Shown here in pieces: positions 26,258 through 35,010 of a stretch of 64,000 bases of DNA. The stretch is from positions 25,850 to 89,849 of the forward strand of contig NZ_BAGH01000190.1 in assembly GCF_000308715.1 (NCBI RefSeq), given 5' to 3'. Below the pieces are notes generated by a model. That model was given only the letters and a program-made list of their open reading frames with translations. It did not search any database and was not told the DNA's origin. Positions within the stretch are counted from its first letter, which is position 1; every line of letters starts with the position of its first letter. Made by a program: the position numbers and the translations under genes. Source of the DNA: Nocardia tenerifensis NBRC 101015. Lineage in GTDB: Bacteria; Actinomycetota; Actinomycetes; Mycobacteriales; Mycobacteriaceae.

Positions 26258-26659
26258 TCAAGCGTCTAACCAGCCGTGTTGTTCGGCGAAGACCGTGAGG
26301 CGGTCGCGGATGGTGAGGATCTCGCCCGCGGTGAGCGCGGGGCTCGCGTCGAGCAACAGCTCGGTGATCAGGCGTTTGTGTTCGGCGGCGTTGAGCTGTC
26401 CCGAGCCGGACCGGTGTTTGGTCTTGTGCGGCGGGGGCGGGCTCGGCTGGCCACCGGCCACGCTGAGATTGACCGCCTTGGGGCCGCGGTCGCCTTCCGT
26501 CATGTCGAATTCGAACACCCGGCCCTGCCGCAACTCGTCTTCATCCAGACCGATGTCGTTGACGTGCACGAATACGTCCGGCCCGCCGTCTTCCGGTCGA
26601 ATGAAACCGAATCCCCGAGAGCTGTCGAACGACACCAATTTCCCGATGGACACCAACAC
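26258..26659 (-). CDS. Cold-shock domain protein with C-terminal extension (CspB-like)
   Basis: 133 residues. The N-terminal cold-shock domain has RNP1 (SSRGFGFIRPE) and RNP2 (DVFVHVNDI). It is followed by a Pro/Lys linker and a helical tail of about 55 residues (LITELLLDASPALTAGEILT). The length matches the mycobacterial CspB type rather than the 67-residue CspA. The GTG start at 26659 has GAGGAG upstream. It binds single-stranded RNA/DNA and probably acts as an RNA chaperone. Confidence 0.88.
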   Translation of the reverse strand: MLVSIGKLVSFDSSRGFGFIRPEDGGPDVFVHVNDIGLDEDELRQGRVFEFDMTEGDRGPKAVNLSVAGGQPSPPPPHKTKHRSGSGQLNAAEHKRLITELLLDASPALTAGEILTIRDRLTVFAEQHGWLDA

Positions 26660-26688
26660 CCGCTCCTCGCCGTCGCTACCCGGCCACC

Positions 26689-27789
26689 TTAGCCCGCGTT
26701 ATCGCTGTCGTTGGACGAAAGCGCCTTTTGCAGTGAATTGAAAACCGTGAGTCCCTGACCGACCATTCCGTTCACCAGTTCGCTCACGCCGTCGGGCCCG
26801 TTGAGCACGGTCAGATTGGCGTTCGCCAGTCCGTTCGAGGCCTGCTTGACGATTTCCGGAAGTTGTTCGATCAACAACTGGTCCAACGCGATCCGATTGT
26901 TGGACGCGGCCGCGGCGGCCTGGATCCTGGTGCGGTCGGCCTCCGCCTCGGCCAGGATGCGCACCCGATCCGCTTCGGCCTGAGCGGGTTTCACCACCTC
27001 GGTCTGCAACTGCTGCTCGCGCAGCTCGGCCTCTTTGCGGGCCTGAATGGCCTTCGCCTCCAGCACTTCCTGCATCGCCATCGCCTCGGCGAGCGGACCC
27101 GCCTGTGCCGCTTCGGCATTCGCCTTGTCGATGTCGCGCTGGTACTGCGCGCGCAGGATCGCGGTCTCGCGCTGATACTCCGCCTGCCTGCGCAGCGACT
27201 CCTGCTCGGCCTGGGCGGCCAGCTGTGCGGCCTGCGACTGCGCGATCTGCGCGTCGCGCTGGACGGAGGCGTTGTGCGGCGCGGCGAGCGCCTGGATGTA
27301 GCCGAGGTTGCCGTCGTCGATGGACTGGATCTGGAAGGAATCCACCCAGAGCCCGATATTGCCCATCTCGACCTTCGAGGCGACGAGCACCTCGTCGGCC
27401 AGCTTCTGGCGCTCCCGGATGATCTCCTCGACCGTCATCGAGCCGACGATCGAGCGCAGGTGACCGGAGAAGATGCGGCCGGTGAGCACCGACATCTCCC
27501 GCTCCTGCTCGGACAGGAAGCGTTGCGCCGCATTGACGATCGAGGTGGTGTCGTTGGCGACCTTGAACGCGATCACCGCGCGGACCTCGAGCTGGATCGC
27601 CTGCTTGGTGACGCAGCGCTCCTTGATCTCGGCCTCGAACATGGCCAGCGAGAGGTAGCGGACCTTGCGGAACAGCGGAACCACCCAGCTGCCGCGGCCG
27701 ATCACCACCTTGAACGGCGCGTTGTCCTTGCTCTTGGCGCCGCTGATCAGCATCGCCTCGTCCGGGTCGGGTACGTGGTAGCCCAGCAC
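26689..27789 (-). CDS. SPFH-domain (flotillin-like) protein
   Basis: 366 residues. An N-terminal SPFH/band-7 domain (VVIGRGSWVVPLFRKVRYLSLAMFEAEI) precedes a long coiled coil rich in Ala/Glu/Gln/Arg (about 190-310, AEADRVRILAEAEADRTRI), and a Gly/Leu C-terminal region. There is no membrane helix, as in flotillins that attach by other means. It lies 19 bp downstream of a small NfeD-like gene. Flotillin/NfeD pairs organise membrane microdomains in other bacteria. GTG start with GGGAGA upstream. Confidence 0.88.
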   Translation of the reverse strand: MLGYHVPDPDEAMLISGAKSKDNAPFKVVIGRGSWVVPLFRKVRYLSLAMFEAEIKERCVTKQAIQLEVRAVIAFKVANDTTSIVNAAQRFLSEQEREMSVLTGRIFSGHLRSIVGSMTVEEIIRERQKLADEVLVASKVEMGNIGLWVDSFQIQSIDDGNLGYIQALAAPHNASVQRDAQIAQSQAAQLAAQAEQESLRRQAEYQRETAILRAQYQRDIDKANAEAAQAGPLAEAMAMQEVLEAKAIQARKEAELREQQLQTEVVKPAQAEADRVRILAEAEADRTRIQAAAAASNNRIALDQLLIEQLPEIVKQASNGLANANLTVLNGPDGVSELVNGMVGQGLTVFNSLQKALSSNDSDNAG

Positions 27790-27808
27790 GGTTGTCTCCC
27801 TTACTCTT

Positions 27809-28042
27809 TCAGATGATGTCGGCCGGATCCGGCGTCAGCGGTATCCAGGGCACCACATCGACGATGCGCCCCGGGGCGACGTCGATGACCAAGACGGTCG
27901 CTCCTGCGGGAATCGCCTCGGCGGCGCGCGCGATGTACAGCTCCGTCCCCCCTCGAATCGCCACCCGGACCTCCCCGAGCAGCCCCGCGCCTCGGATAGG
28001 CGAGGTGAGCGTACCCGTCAAACCGACCACGGGGTCGCTCAT
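27809..28042 (-). CDS. Short NfeD-like OB-fold protein
   Basis: 77 residues beginning MSDPVVGLTGTLTSPIRGAG. The pattern VGLTGTLTSPI-RGAGLLGEVRVAIRGGTELYIARA-IPAGATVLVIDVAPGRIVDV is that of the C-terminal OB domain of NfeD proteins, without membrane helices or protease domain. It is the first gene of a unit with the flotillin-like gene. Confidence 0.75.
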   Translation of the reverse strand: MSDPVVGLTGTLTSPIRGAGLLGEVRVAIRGGTELYIARAAEAIPAGATVLVIDVAPGRIVDVVPWIPLTPDPADII

Positions 28043-28198
28043 CGCACCGATCCTCCCACTCCACACCCGGACCCGCCACACTACGTCTCGGGCAGCACCT
28101 TTCGGGTATCGAAACGGTGTCGGCGCGGGTCGGACGATCCCCGATACCGCGCCGGCGACTAGGTCGCGGGTGTGTGAACTGCTCGAATAGCACGCGGG

Positions 28199-28204
28199 TA
28201 TGTT
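28199..28204 (+). promoter_or_regulatory. -10 hexamer placed for leaderless transcription
   Basis: TATGTT (TANNNT) lies at -12 to -7 relative to the ATG at 28211, with no Shine-Dalgarno. This is the spacing of leaderless actinobacterial mRNAs. The paralogue at 31265 has the same arrangement. Confidence 0.6.
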
Positions 28205-28210
28205 GCTTGC

Positions 28211-31200
28211 ATGGGAGGACGACTCGCTTTGGTTGTCGGGTCCGAGTGTGCGGCGCTGGGGGAACTGGGGTTCACCGGCGAACTCGCGACGGGGTTGTAC
28301 GGGAGTCTCACCGAGGCCGGGGGCTGGCGGTCCGCGACCGAAGACGACGGGCCGGTCTTGAATCCGACTGCGGCGCAGCTGGTCACGGCGGTCGACGCGG
28401 CGTTCGCGGCGGCGGGCGAGCGGCAGGCGACGCTGCTGCTCGCGTTCATCGGGCACGGCGTGGCGACCAACGCCGAGGACTTCTATCTGCTCGGCCACGA
28501 CTCACCGGCGGCGCCCAACTCGCACAACGCCTTTCACCTCACCCAGGAGATCAGAGAGCGGCTGGACCAGTCGGCCGTCGACGGTCTGGTCGTGCTGGTC
28601 GACGCCTGCGAGACCGGGCAGGGCGTGATCGGCGCGGCGCGCCGGTGGACCGATCTGCTCGCGCAGTCGGCGGGCCGGATGGAGATGCTGGTCGCGGCCG
28701 GGGACGGGCCCGCGTTCTCCGGCTGCTTCACCAGGACCATGCTGATGACCTTCGCCGTCGGCCTGCCGCTGCGCGGGGAGAACCTGCTGCCCGGCGACCT
28801 GGTCGACCCGATCGCCGGCGAGTGCGTTCATCAACAGCCGCAGTATCTTTCGTTCACCTCCGGCTCGGTGTCGGGAGCGCACGGCGCCGACCTCGGCCTG
28901 TGGCTGGTGCCCAACACCGCGCGGCACCGCGACGCCGTAAGTGGGCGCTCCGCAGCGGGTTTCGTCGATCAGCTCACCAGAGGGCTGCTGGTGACCCCCG
29001 ATGTCCGCGAGCACCTCGACGCCATCGTGGACGCGGGCAGCAATCGACTGCGCGTGGTGATCGGGCCGACCGGCGCGGGCAAGTCCACGCTGCTCGCCAT
29101 GCTGATCCGCCCGAGCCTGGTGGAGGGCCTCGCGGTGACGCCCGAATACATCACCGCCGCAGTGTTTCTCACCGCCGCCAGCTCGATCGAGGCGGTCGCG
29201 GCCGAGCTGGCCGCGCAGCTGAGCGCCCGCCTGCCCGGTTTCGCCGAGGCGGCGAAGGCCGTGCACGCGCACCGCGCCAGGGACGAGTTCGACATCTTCG
29301 ACCTGACCGTGCGGCATCCGCTGGCCCGGTTGTCCACGGCCGGTCGCCGCGTGACGCTGGTGCTCGACGGATTGAACCAGCCGCAGGAGGGCACGCGCCG
29401 GCTGCTGATCGCGGCCATCGCGGACCTGACCCGCCGCCACGACCTGCGGCACGTCCGGGTCATCATCGGCATCCGCGACGGCACGGGCGTCGAGGACGAT
29501 CCGGCGCTGGCGCACATGTACCGGATCGAGGTCGGCGAGCCCGCCGCCGACGACATCGCCACCGTCGTCGGGTCCGCGCGCGGCTCGGGCGCGCCCGCCG
29601 ATCCGGCGGACTGGGTGCGGTGGATCCAGTCGTTGCTGGCGCAAACGCCCACCGACGTCAACGGATCACACGTCGCCTCGGGCGGCTGGCTGCTGGCCAG
29701 GATGCTGCTAGAGGTGGCCTCGAGCATCACCGACGGGGCCGTCGCCGCCGGCATCGGGCTCGACCGGATCGTGGCGCTGCGCGTCGACGCCGCACAGCGC
29801 GGCATGTACCCCGAAACCGCCGGTGCGACAGGCACTTTCCTGAGCATTCTGGTGGCCGCGGGCGTGGGGCCGGTGCTGCCGATCGAGCTGCTGGACGCGG
29901 CGTTGACGGCGCGCGGTTTCGACCTGCACATCGCCCGGATCCGGGACATGACGGTGGCTTTGGGCGCGCTGGTCACCCGAAGCAGGCCCGGCACGTCGCG
30001 TGAGTCGCTGGGCGTGACGCACGGGGCGCTGCTGCCCGGACTGCGGGCCGAGTGCGCCCAACTCGGCGTCGACGTCGAGGACGCGCACCGGGCCATCGTG
30101 ACCGCCATCAAGCAGAGCCCCGACGACGACCGGGCCGCCGACTACGCGCGCGGCTCGGCGGTGCGCCACTGCCTCGCCTACCGGGATTCCGCCAGCGCGC
30201 TGCACTTCCTGGAGCTGCTGCAGACCGCGCGGGCGGCCGACAACCGCGATCTCTGGGCGGCCTGGGTGCCCGCGTTCGTCGAGACGCTCGGGCCCGACCA
30301 CCCCGCCACGCTGACCACCCGCAGCCGCGAGGCCTATCACCGCGGGGAGAGCGGCGACCTGGTCGGCGCCATCGCGGCGTTCGAGCTGCTGCTGGCCGAC
30401 CGGCTGCGCGTGCTCGGGCCCGACCACCCGAAAACCCTTGGCACCCGCCTGAATCTGGCCAGTTACCGGGCCCGGTGCGGCGACTACGTCGGCGCCCGAG
30501 CCGAATACAAGCGGCTGTTCGCCGATCAGCGTCGCCTGCTCGGCCCCGATGCGCCCGACACGTTGCGCACCCGAAACGATCTGGCGTCCAACCGGGCCGA
30601 CCTCGGCGACCTCCCCGGCGCCATCGCCGATTTCGAGCAGCTCCGCCTCGACCGCATCCGGGTGCTCGGCCCCGACCATCCGCAGACCCTGCGCACCCGC
30701 AACAGCCTCGCCTACTGGCGCGGGCAGAACGGCGACTTCACCGGCGCGCGAACCGAATTCGAGCAGCTGCTGGCCGACTGCCTGCGTATCTACGGCCCCG
30801 ACCACGCGGCCACCCTCGCGGCCCGCAACAGCCTCGCCGCCTTCCGCGCGCGCAGCGGCGACCTCGCGGGCGCGGCCACCGAGTTCACCCACCTGCTCGC
30901 CGACCGGCTGCGCGTCCTCGGCCCCGATCACCCCGACACCCTCACCACGCGAGCCACGCTCGCCGACTACCGGGCCGACAACGGCCACCTGCCCGGTGCC
31001 ATCGCCGAACTCGAACAGCTGCTGGCCGACCGGCTGCGCGTCCTCGGCCCCGATCACCCCGACACCTTCGCCACCCGCAACGACCTGGCCGCCCGTCAGG
31101 CCCAGAACGGCGACCTCCCCAAAGCCATCTCGGACCTGGAGGTCCTCCTGGTCGCCGAACTCCGCGCACTGGGCCCCACCCACGCCGCCACCATCCGCAC

Positions 31201-31243
31201 CCAGAAGACCCTCGCCCACTGGCGAGCCCACCTCGTCAAGTAG
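28211..31243 (+). CDS. Caspase-like / STAND NTPase / TPR protein (paralogue 1)
   Basis: 1010 residues. Residues 1-240 form a caspase-like (peptidase C14) domain with the His-Cys dyad His82 in LLLAFIGHG and Cys133 in LVVLVDACETGQG. A STAND-type NTPase follows, with Walker A GPTGAGKST (285-293) and Walker B VTLVLDGLN (Asp386). The C-terminal third (about 640-1010) is an array of 42-residue kinesin-light-chain-like TPRs, each with LGPDHPxTLxTR; eight copies of that motif can be counted. The architecture parallels NLR/Apaf-1-like proteins and suggests ligand-triggered oligomerisation and proteolysis, possibly abortive phage defence. Twenty-one bp separate it from its paralogue. Confidence 0.88.
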   Translation: MGGRLALVVGSECAALGELGFTGELATGLYGSLTEAGGWRSATEDDGPVLNPTAAQLVTAVDAAFAAAGERQATLLLAFIGHGVATNAEDFYLLGHDSPAAPNSHNAFHLTQEIRERLDQSAVDGLVVLVDACETGQGVIGAARRWTDLLAQSAGRMEMLVAAGDGPAFSGCFTRTMLMTFAVGLPLRGENLLPGDLVDPIAGECVHQQPQYLSFTSGSVSGAHGADLGLWLVPNTARHRDAVSGRSAAGFVDQLTRGLLVTPDVREHLDAIVDAGSNRLRVVIGPTGAGKSTLLAMLIRPSLVEGLAVTPEYITAAVFLTAASSIEAVAAELAAQLSARLPGFAEAAKAVHAHRARDEFDIFDLTVRHPLARLSTAGRRVTLVLDGLNQPQEGTRRLLIAAIADLTRRHDLRHVRVIIGIRDGTGVEDDPALAHMYRIEVGEPAADDIATVVGSARGSGAPADPADWVRWIQSLLAQTPTDVNGSHVASGGWLLARMLLEVASSITDGAVAAGIGLDRIVALRVDAAQRGMYPETAGATGTFLSILVAAGVGPVLPIELLDAALTARGFDLHIARIRDMTVALGALVTRSRPGTSRESLGVTHGALLPGLRAECAQLGVDVEDAHRAIVTAIKQSPDDDRAADYARGSAVRHCLAYRDSASALHFLELLQTARAADNRDLWAAWVPAFVETLGPDHPATLTTRSREAYHRGESGDLVGAIAAFELLLADRLRVLGPDHPKTLGTRLNLASYRARCGDYVGARAEYKRLFADQRRLLGPDAPDTLRTRNDLASNRADLGDLPGAIADFEQLRLDRIRVLGPDHPQTLRTRNSLAYWRGQNGDFTGARTEFEQLLADCLRIYGPDHAATLAARNSLAAFRARSGDLAGAATEFTHLLADRLRVLGPDHPDTLTTRATLADYRADNGHLPGAIAELEQLLADRLRVLGPDHPDTFATRNDLAARQAQNGDLPKAISDLEVLLVAELRALGPTHAATIRTQKTLAHWRAHLVK
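30295..31200 (+). repeat. TPR-encoding 126-bp repeat array
   Basis: Repeats of about 126 bp inside the first caspase-STAND gene. Two units are almost identical over roughly 40 bp (about 30900-30940 and 31026-31066), suggesting recent duplication or gene conversion. The second paralogue has only one full unit. Confidence 0.75.
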
Positions 31244-31252
31244 GCGCGCGGG

Positions 31253-31258
31253 TATCGT
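31253..31258 (+). promoter_or_regulatory. -10 hexamer of the second caspase-STAND gene
   Basis: TATCGT at -12 to -7 of the ATG at 31265. The flanking bases (CGCGGGTAT, then TnCTTGCATGGGAGGACG) are shared with the first gene, so the start region was duplicated or conserved with the gene. Confidence 0.55.
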
Positions 31259-31264
31259 CCTTGC

Positions 31265-33691
31265 ATGGGAGGACGGCTGGCGCTGGTGGTGGGGTCCGAG
31301 TGTGCGGCGTTGGGGGAGTTGGGGTTCACCGATTCCCTGGCGGGCGGGTTGTACGCGGGCCTGCGGGAGGCCGGCGGCTGGGAGGCGGCGACGGAGGCCG
31401 ACGGCCCGGTGCTCGATCCGACCGCCGCGCAGCTGGTTTCGGCGGTGGACGTGGCCTTCGAGCGGGCGTCGCAGCGCGCGGCGACCCTGCTCGTGGCGTT
31501 CATCGGCCATGGGATGGCGACAAATTCGGGTGACTTCTACTTGATGGCGCACGACTCGCCATCGCCGCCGCGCTCGGACAACGCCTTTCACCTGACGCAG
31601 GGAATCCGCGAGCGGCTCAACACGTCCGCGCTGGACGGGCTGATCGTCCTCGTCGACGCCTGCGAGACCGAGCAGGGTGTGCGGGGCGCCGCCCGGCTGT
31701 GGACCGGGCCGCTCGCGCGTTCGTCTGGGCGGATGGAGTTGCTGGTCGCCGCGGGCGACGGACCCGCGCACGCCGGATGTTTCACGCGCACCATGCTTTC
31801 CACCTTCGAGGCCGGGCTGCCTCGGCGCGGCGAGAATCTGTTGCCGTCCGATCTGGTAGATCCCGTCGCGCGCGGCTGTGTCCTGCAACAGCCGCTGCAT
31901 CTGTCGTTCACCGCGGGCACGGTGACGATGAGTCCCGGTGGCGACGCCGGACTGTGGTTGGTGCCCAACATCGCTCGGCGCAAGGACGCGCTCACCGGTC
32001 GTCCCGGCGCGGGCGTCGTCGACCAGCTGACCCGTCGGCTGCTGCTGACCGACGCGATGCGCGAAAGCCTCGCGGAGGTGATCGACTCGGGAAGCCACCG
32101 TCTTCGGGCCGTCGTGGGCGCCGCGGGCTGTGGCAAGTCGACGCTCATGGCGTTGCTGGTTCGTCCCAGCGTGGCCGAGGGGTTGTCCATCGTCGCCGAA
32201 TACGTGACGGCCGCAGTGTTTCTCACGACGAGCAGCACGATAGAAGCGGTAGCAGAGGAGTTGTCCGCGCAGTTGTCCGAACGGGTTCCCGGATACGCGG
32301 AGGCCTTGGGCGACGCCCGAAGTCGCGGCGACACAGCTGAACTCGACGCGTTCGATCGCCACGTCCGGTATCCACTCGCCGCCGTGTCGCGGCCGGGTGG
32401 CCGGATCACCCTCGTGCTCGACGGGCTGGACCAACCGGCGACGGGAAGCCGAGAACTGTTGGTGGCGGCCGTCTCCGCGTTGACCCGGGATGACGACCTG
32501 CGCTATGTCCGGGTGATCACCGGCATCCGGCTCGGTTCCGGCATAGAGACCGACCCCGCCCTCGCGCACATGCACCGCGTCGAGCTGGCCGAGCCGAGGG
32601 AGGCCGACATCGACGCCCTCGTCTGGGCCGAACGGCGTGAACTCGTTCCGCTCGGCCCGCTCGGTGCGAGCGGCCCTCGTGTTGATCCGGGAGCGCCGGG
32701 AGCGGGGAGCTACGAGCGCCTGCCAGCCAGGCGCAAGGGGCGTTTGCCTGACGACACGGACTGGGACAAGGGTTGGCTGGATAAACCCGTGGACGAGCCC
32801 GAAGACACTCGGCCTGCGGCGGTCGGCGGCTGGTTGTCGGCTCGGCTGCAGAGCGAGGTTTCTCCGTGGTTAGGCGCCCCCGCTGTGGGAAATGGCACGC
32901 GACTCGATGACGTTGTCGCCAAGCGCGTCCGGTCCGCGCTGTACATCGACCGAACCGGCGCTGTCGGACGGGTGATCCCCTTGCTGGCGGTGCTTGCCGC
33001 AGCGGGCGCGGGCCCCGTGCTGCCTATCGGACTGCTCACCGCGGCGATGAAGTCGTTGGGGTTCGACACGGGACCGCACCGACTTCGTAACGTCGTAGTG
33101 AGCCTGGGCGCGCTGGTCACTCGTAGTCACCCCGGCACCACGCGCGAAGCGCTCGGCATAGCCCACCCTGCTTTTCTTTCGGAGCTGCTGGTGCAGTGCG
33201 CCCGGTACGGCATGCGCGTCGAGGACGCGCACCGAGCGATCATCGCCGCCACCAAGGGCAGCGCCGAGGCGGCCGAGTATGCCCGCACCTCCCTCGCACG
33301 CCACTACCTCGAATGCGGCGACAGCGCAGCGGCACTGTCTCACCTCGAGTCCCACGAGACAGCCAGCGCCGCCGACAACCGTGACCTGTGGTCGACCTGG
33401 CTTCCTCCGATCGTCGCCGCGGTCGGTGCGGATCACCCGGATACCTTGCGCGCGCGGGAGTATCACGCCATGCGACGGGCGGACAGCGGCGACCTCACGG
33501 GCGCGGCCGAAGAACAGCAGCGGTTGCTCGCCGACCGGCTGCGCCTCTTGGGCCCGGACCACCCTGACACCATCGCGACGCGGGACCGCCTGTCGCACTG
33601 GAGGTCTCACCTCGGGTCAACGCACGAAACTTCTACGCCGTCCACTTCCCCCGCACACCCGCGAACACCTGGGCCGCCGGATCCGCGGTGA
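31265..33691 (+). CDS. Caspase-like / STAND NTPase protein with short TPR tail (paralogue 2)
   Basis: 808 residues, colinear with the upstream paralogue. His82 in LLVAFIGHG, Cys133 in LIVLVDACETEQG, Walker A GAAGCGKST (285-293) and Walker B ITLVLDGLD are all kept. A Pro/Gly/charged insert (about 455-515) is not in paralogue 1. Only about one TPR is left (two GPDHPDT-type motifs). After HWRSHLG, where paralogue 1 stops four residues on, it runs 24 residues further (STHETSTPST and on), 59 bp into the end of the convergent ABC ATPase gene. That suggests loss of the original stop. Both copies look catalytically intact. Confidence 0.88.
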   Translation: MGGRLALVVGSECAALGELGFTDSLAGGLYAGLREAGGWEAATEADGPVLDPTAAQLVSAVDVAFERASQRAATLLVAFIGHGMATNSGDFYLMAHDSPSPPRSDNAFHLTQGIRERLNTSALDGLIVLVDACETEQGVRGAARLWTGPLARSSGRMELLVAAGDGPAHAGCFTRTMLSTFEAGLPRRGENLLPSDLVDPVARGCVLQQPLHLSFTAGTVTMSPGGDAGLWLVPNIARRKDALTGRPGAGVVDQLTRRLLLTDAMRESLAEVIDSGSHRLRAVVGAAGCGKSTLMALLVRPSVAEGLSIVAEYVTAAVFLTTSSTIEAVAEELSAQLSERVPGYAEALGDARSRGDTAELDAFDRHVRYPLAAVSRPGGRITLVLDGLDQPATGSRELLVAAVSALTRDDDLRYVRVITGIRLGSGIETDPALAHMHRVELAEPREADIDALVWAERRELVPLGPLGASGPRVDPGAPGAGSYERLPARRKGRLPDDTDWDKGWLDKPVDEPEDTRPAAVGGWLSARLQSEVSPWLGAPAVGNGTRLDDVVAKRVRSALYIDRTGAVGRVIPLLAVLAAAGAGPVLPIGLLTAAMKSLGFDTGPHRLRNVVVSLGALVTRSHPGTTREALGIAHPAFLSELLVQCARYGMRVEDAHRAIIAATKGSAEAAEYARTSLARHYLECGDSAAALSHLESHETASAADNRDLWSTWLPPIVAAVGADHPDTLRAREYHAMRRADSGDLTGAAEEQQRLLADRLRLLGPDHPDTIATRDRLSHWRSHLGSTHETSTPSTSPAHPRTPGPPDPR

Positions 33692-34973
33692 TCTTGTCGG
33701 AATCGGTGTCGTAGTCGTACAACTCGGCGTACCGCCCCCAGTCGATCGCGATATCCAGTTGCCGCCGAGCGTCTTCCGGGCCGAAGCCGCGGCGCAGCAG
33801 GTCGAGGAAGAAGCCGGCGCGCAGGCTGCCGTCGGTGCTGCCCGCGAGGCCCGTGCAGATGGTGCGGACCAGCGGTGCACGGTGCCTGACCTGTTCGGCG
33901 AAGATGCGCTTGCTCTCCTGGATGTCCGCGGCGGTGAAGCGGGTGCCGACGTCGGTGAGCAGGACGTCGCCGTCCTCGACGGTGCTCAAGCCCAGCATCT
34001 CGGCCGCGTCGACCAGGGGCAGCAGGTCATCGATCTCGAAGTTGAGTTCGTCGGCGATGTCGGGCAGGTCGGCGTGGCCGCCCTTGGCGTAGACGAGCTC
34101 GACCAGTCCGGCCAGGCCGCCGACGGAGGCGTCGGGCAGCGGCTGCGCGGTCGGGGTCGCCTTGTCCGGCTCGGGCACCGCGGGTTCGGTGTCGCGGCCG
34201 GTGAGCAGGCCGTAGATCTCGTCGACCAGCGCCTCGAACCACGGCGCGCGCCGATTCCGCGGACGCGGTTGGCGCACCGGGACTTCCGCGATGATGCGAC
34301 CGGGATTCGCGCCGAGGACCAGCACTCGATCGGCGAGCTGCACCGCCTCCTCGATATTGTGCGTGACCACGCAGATGGCCTTGGTCGGGAAACCTTCGGT
34401 GGCCCAAAGGTTCACCAACTCGGTGCGCAGGTTCTCCGCGGTGAGCACGTCCAACGCGGAGAACGGCTCGTCCATCAGCAGCAGGTCCGGCTCGAGCACC
34501 AGGGCGCGGGCGAAGCCGACCCGCTGGCGCATGCCGCCCGAGAGTTCCTTGGGATAAGCCGATTCGAAGCCGTCCAGGCCGATCAGGTCGATCGCGTCGA
34601 GCGCGCGCCGCCGTCGCTCGGCGGGCGCCACGTTGCGGGCGGCGAGCCCGAGTTCGACATTGTCCTGCACGGTGAGCCACGGCATGAGCGCGAACGACTG
34701 GAACACCAGCGCCGCACCGGGATTGCTGCCGTTGAGCGGTGTGCCGCGGTAGGTCACCTCGCCGTCGGAGGGCGCGATGAGCCCGGCGATGATGCGCAGC
34801 AGCGTGGACTTGCCGGAGCCGGAACGGCCGAGCAGGGCGACGATCTCGCCGCCGCGCAGCTGGAGATCGATGCCGTCGAGCACCCGCAGCTCGTCGCCGG
34901 CGGCACCGGTGAATCGCTTGCCGACGCCCGAGATGTCCAGCAGCACTTCGCGATTGGCCTCAATGGTGGTCAT
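33633..34973 (-). CDS. ABC transporter ATPase, NitT/TauT type with C-terminal AAA-associated domain
   Basis: 446 residues. Residues 1-250 are the nucleotide-binding domain: Walker A GRSGSGKST, Q-loop VFQSFALMPW, signature LSGGMRQR, Walker B LLLMDEPFSALD and H-loop VVTHNIEEA. The C-terminal 170 residues (GLAGLVELVYAKGGHADLPD and on) match the AAA-associated domain seen in nitrate/sulfonate-type importers. GGGAG lies before the ATG. It is the third gene of the mgtC unit, 38 bp after the permease. The last 59 bp overlap the end of the convergent caspase-STAND gene. Confidence 0.88.
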   Translation of the reverse strand: MTTIEANREVLLDISGVGKRFTGAAGDELRVLDGIDLQLRGGEIVALLGRSGSGKSTLLRIIAGLIAPSDGEVTYRGTPLNGSNPGAALVFQSFALMPWLTVQDNVELGLAARNVAPAERRRRALDAIDLIGLDGFESAYPKELSGGMRQRVGFARALVLEPDLLLMDEPFSALDVLTAENLRTELVNLWATEGFPTKAICVVTHNIEEAVQLADRVLVLGANPGRIIAEVPVRQPRPRNRRAPWFEALVDEIYGLLTGRDTEPAVPEPDKATPTAQPLPDASVGGLAGLVELVYAKGGHADLPDIADELNFEIDDLLPLVDAAEMLGLSTVEDGDVLLTDVGTRFTAADIQESKRIFAEQVRHRAPLVRTICTGLAGSTDGSLRAGFFLDLLRRGFGPEDARRQLDIAIDWGRYAELYDYDTDSDKITADPAAQVFAGVRGKWTA

Positions 34974-35010
34974 GATCGGACTCCCGTCGAACGAATGGAG
35001 AGGTGGGCCG

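Noticed and set aside
28043..28210. Possible small gene between NfeD-like and caspase-STAND genes
   Set aside because: Only 168 bp, no start with a ribosome site; it is explained as a divergent promoter region.
30295..31200. CRISPR-like regular repeats
   Set aside because: The 126-bp period is protein-coding (TPR) and in frame; there are no short repeats with unique spacers.
29708..32575. A 955-codon open frame on the minus strand
   Set aside because: It is antisense to the caspase-STAND genes; its repeated Gly/Arg/Glu composition is the shadow of the TPR repeats in high-GC DNA.
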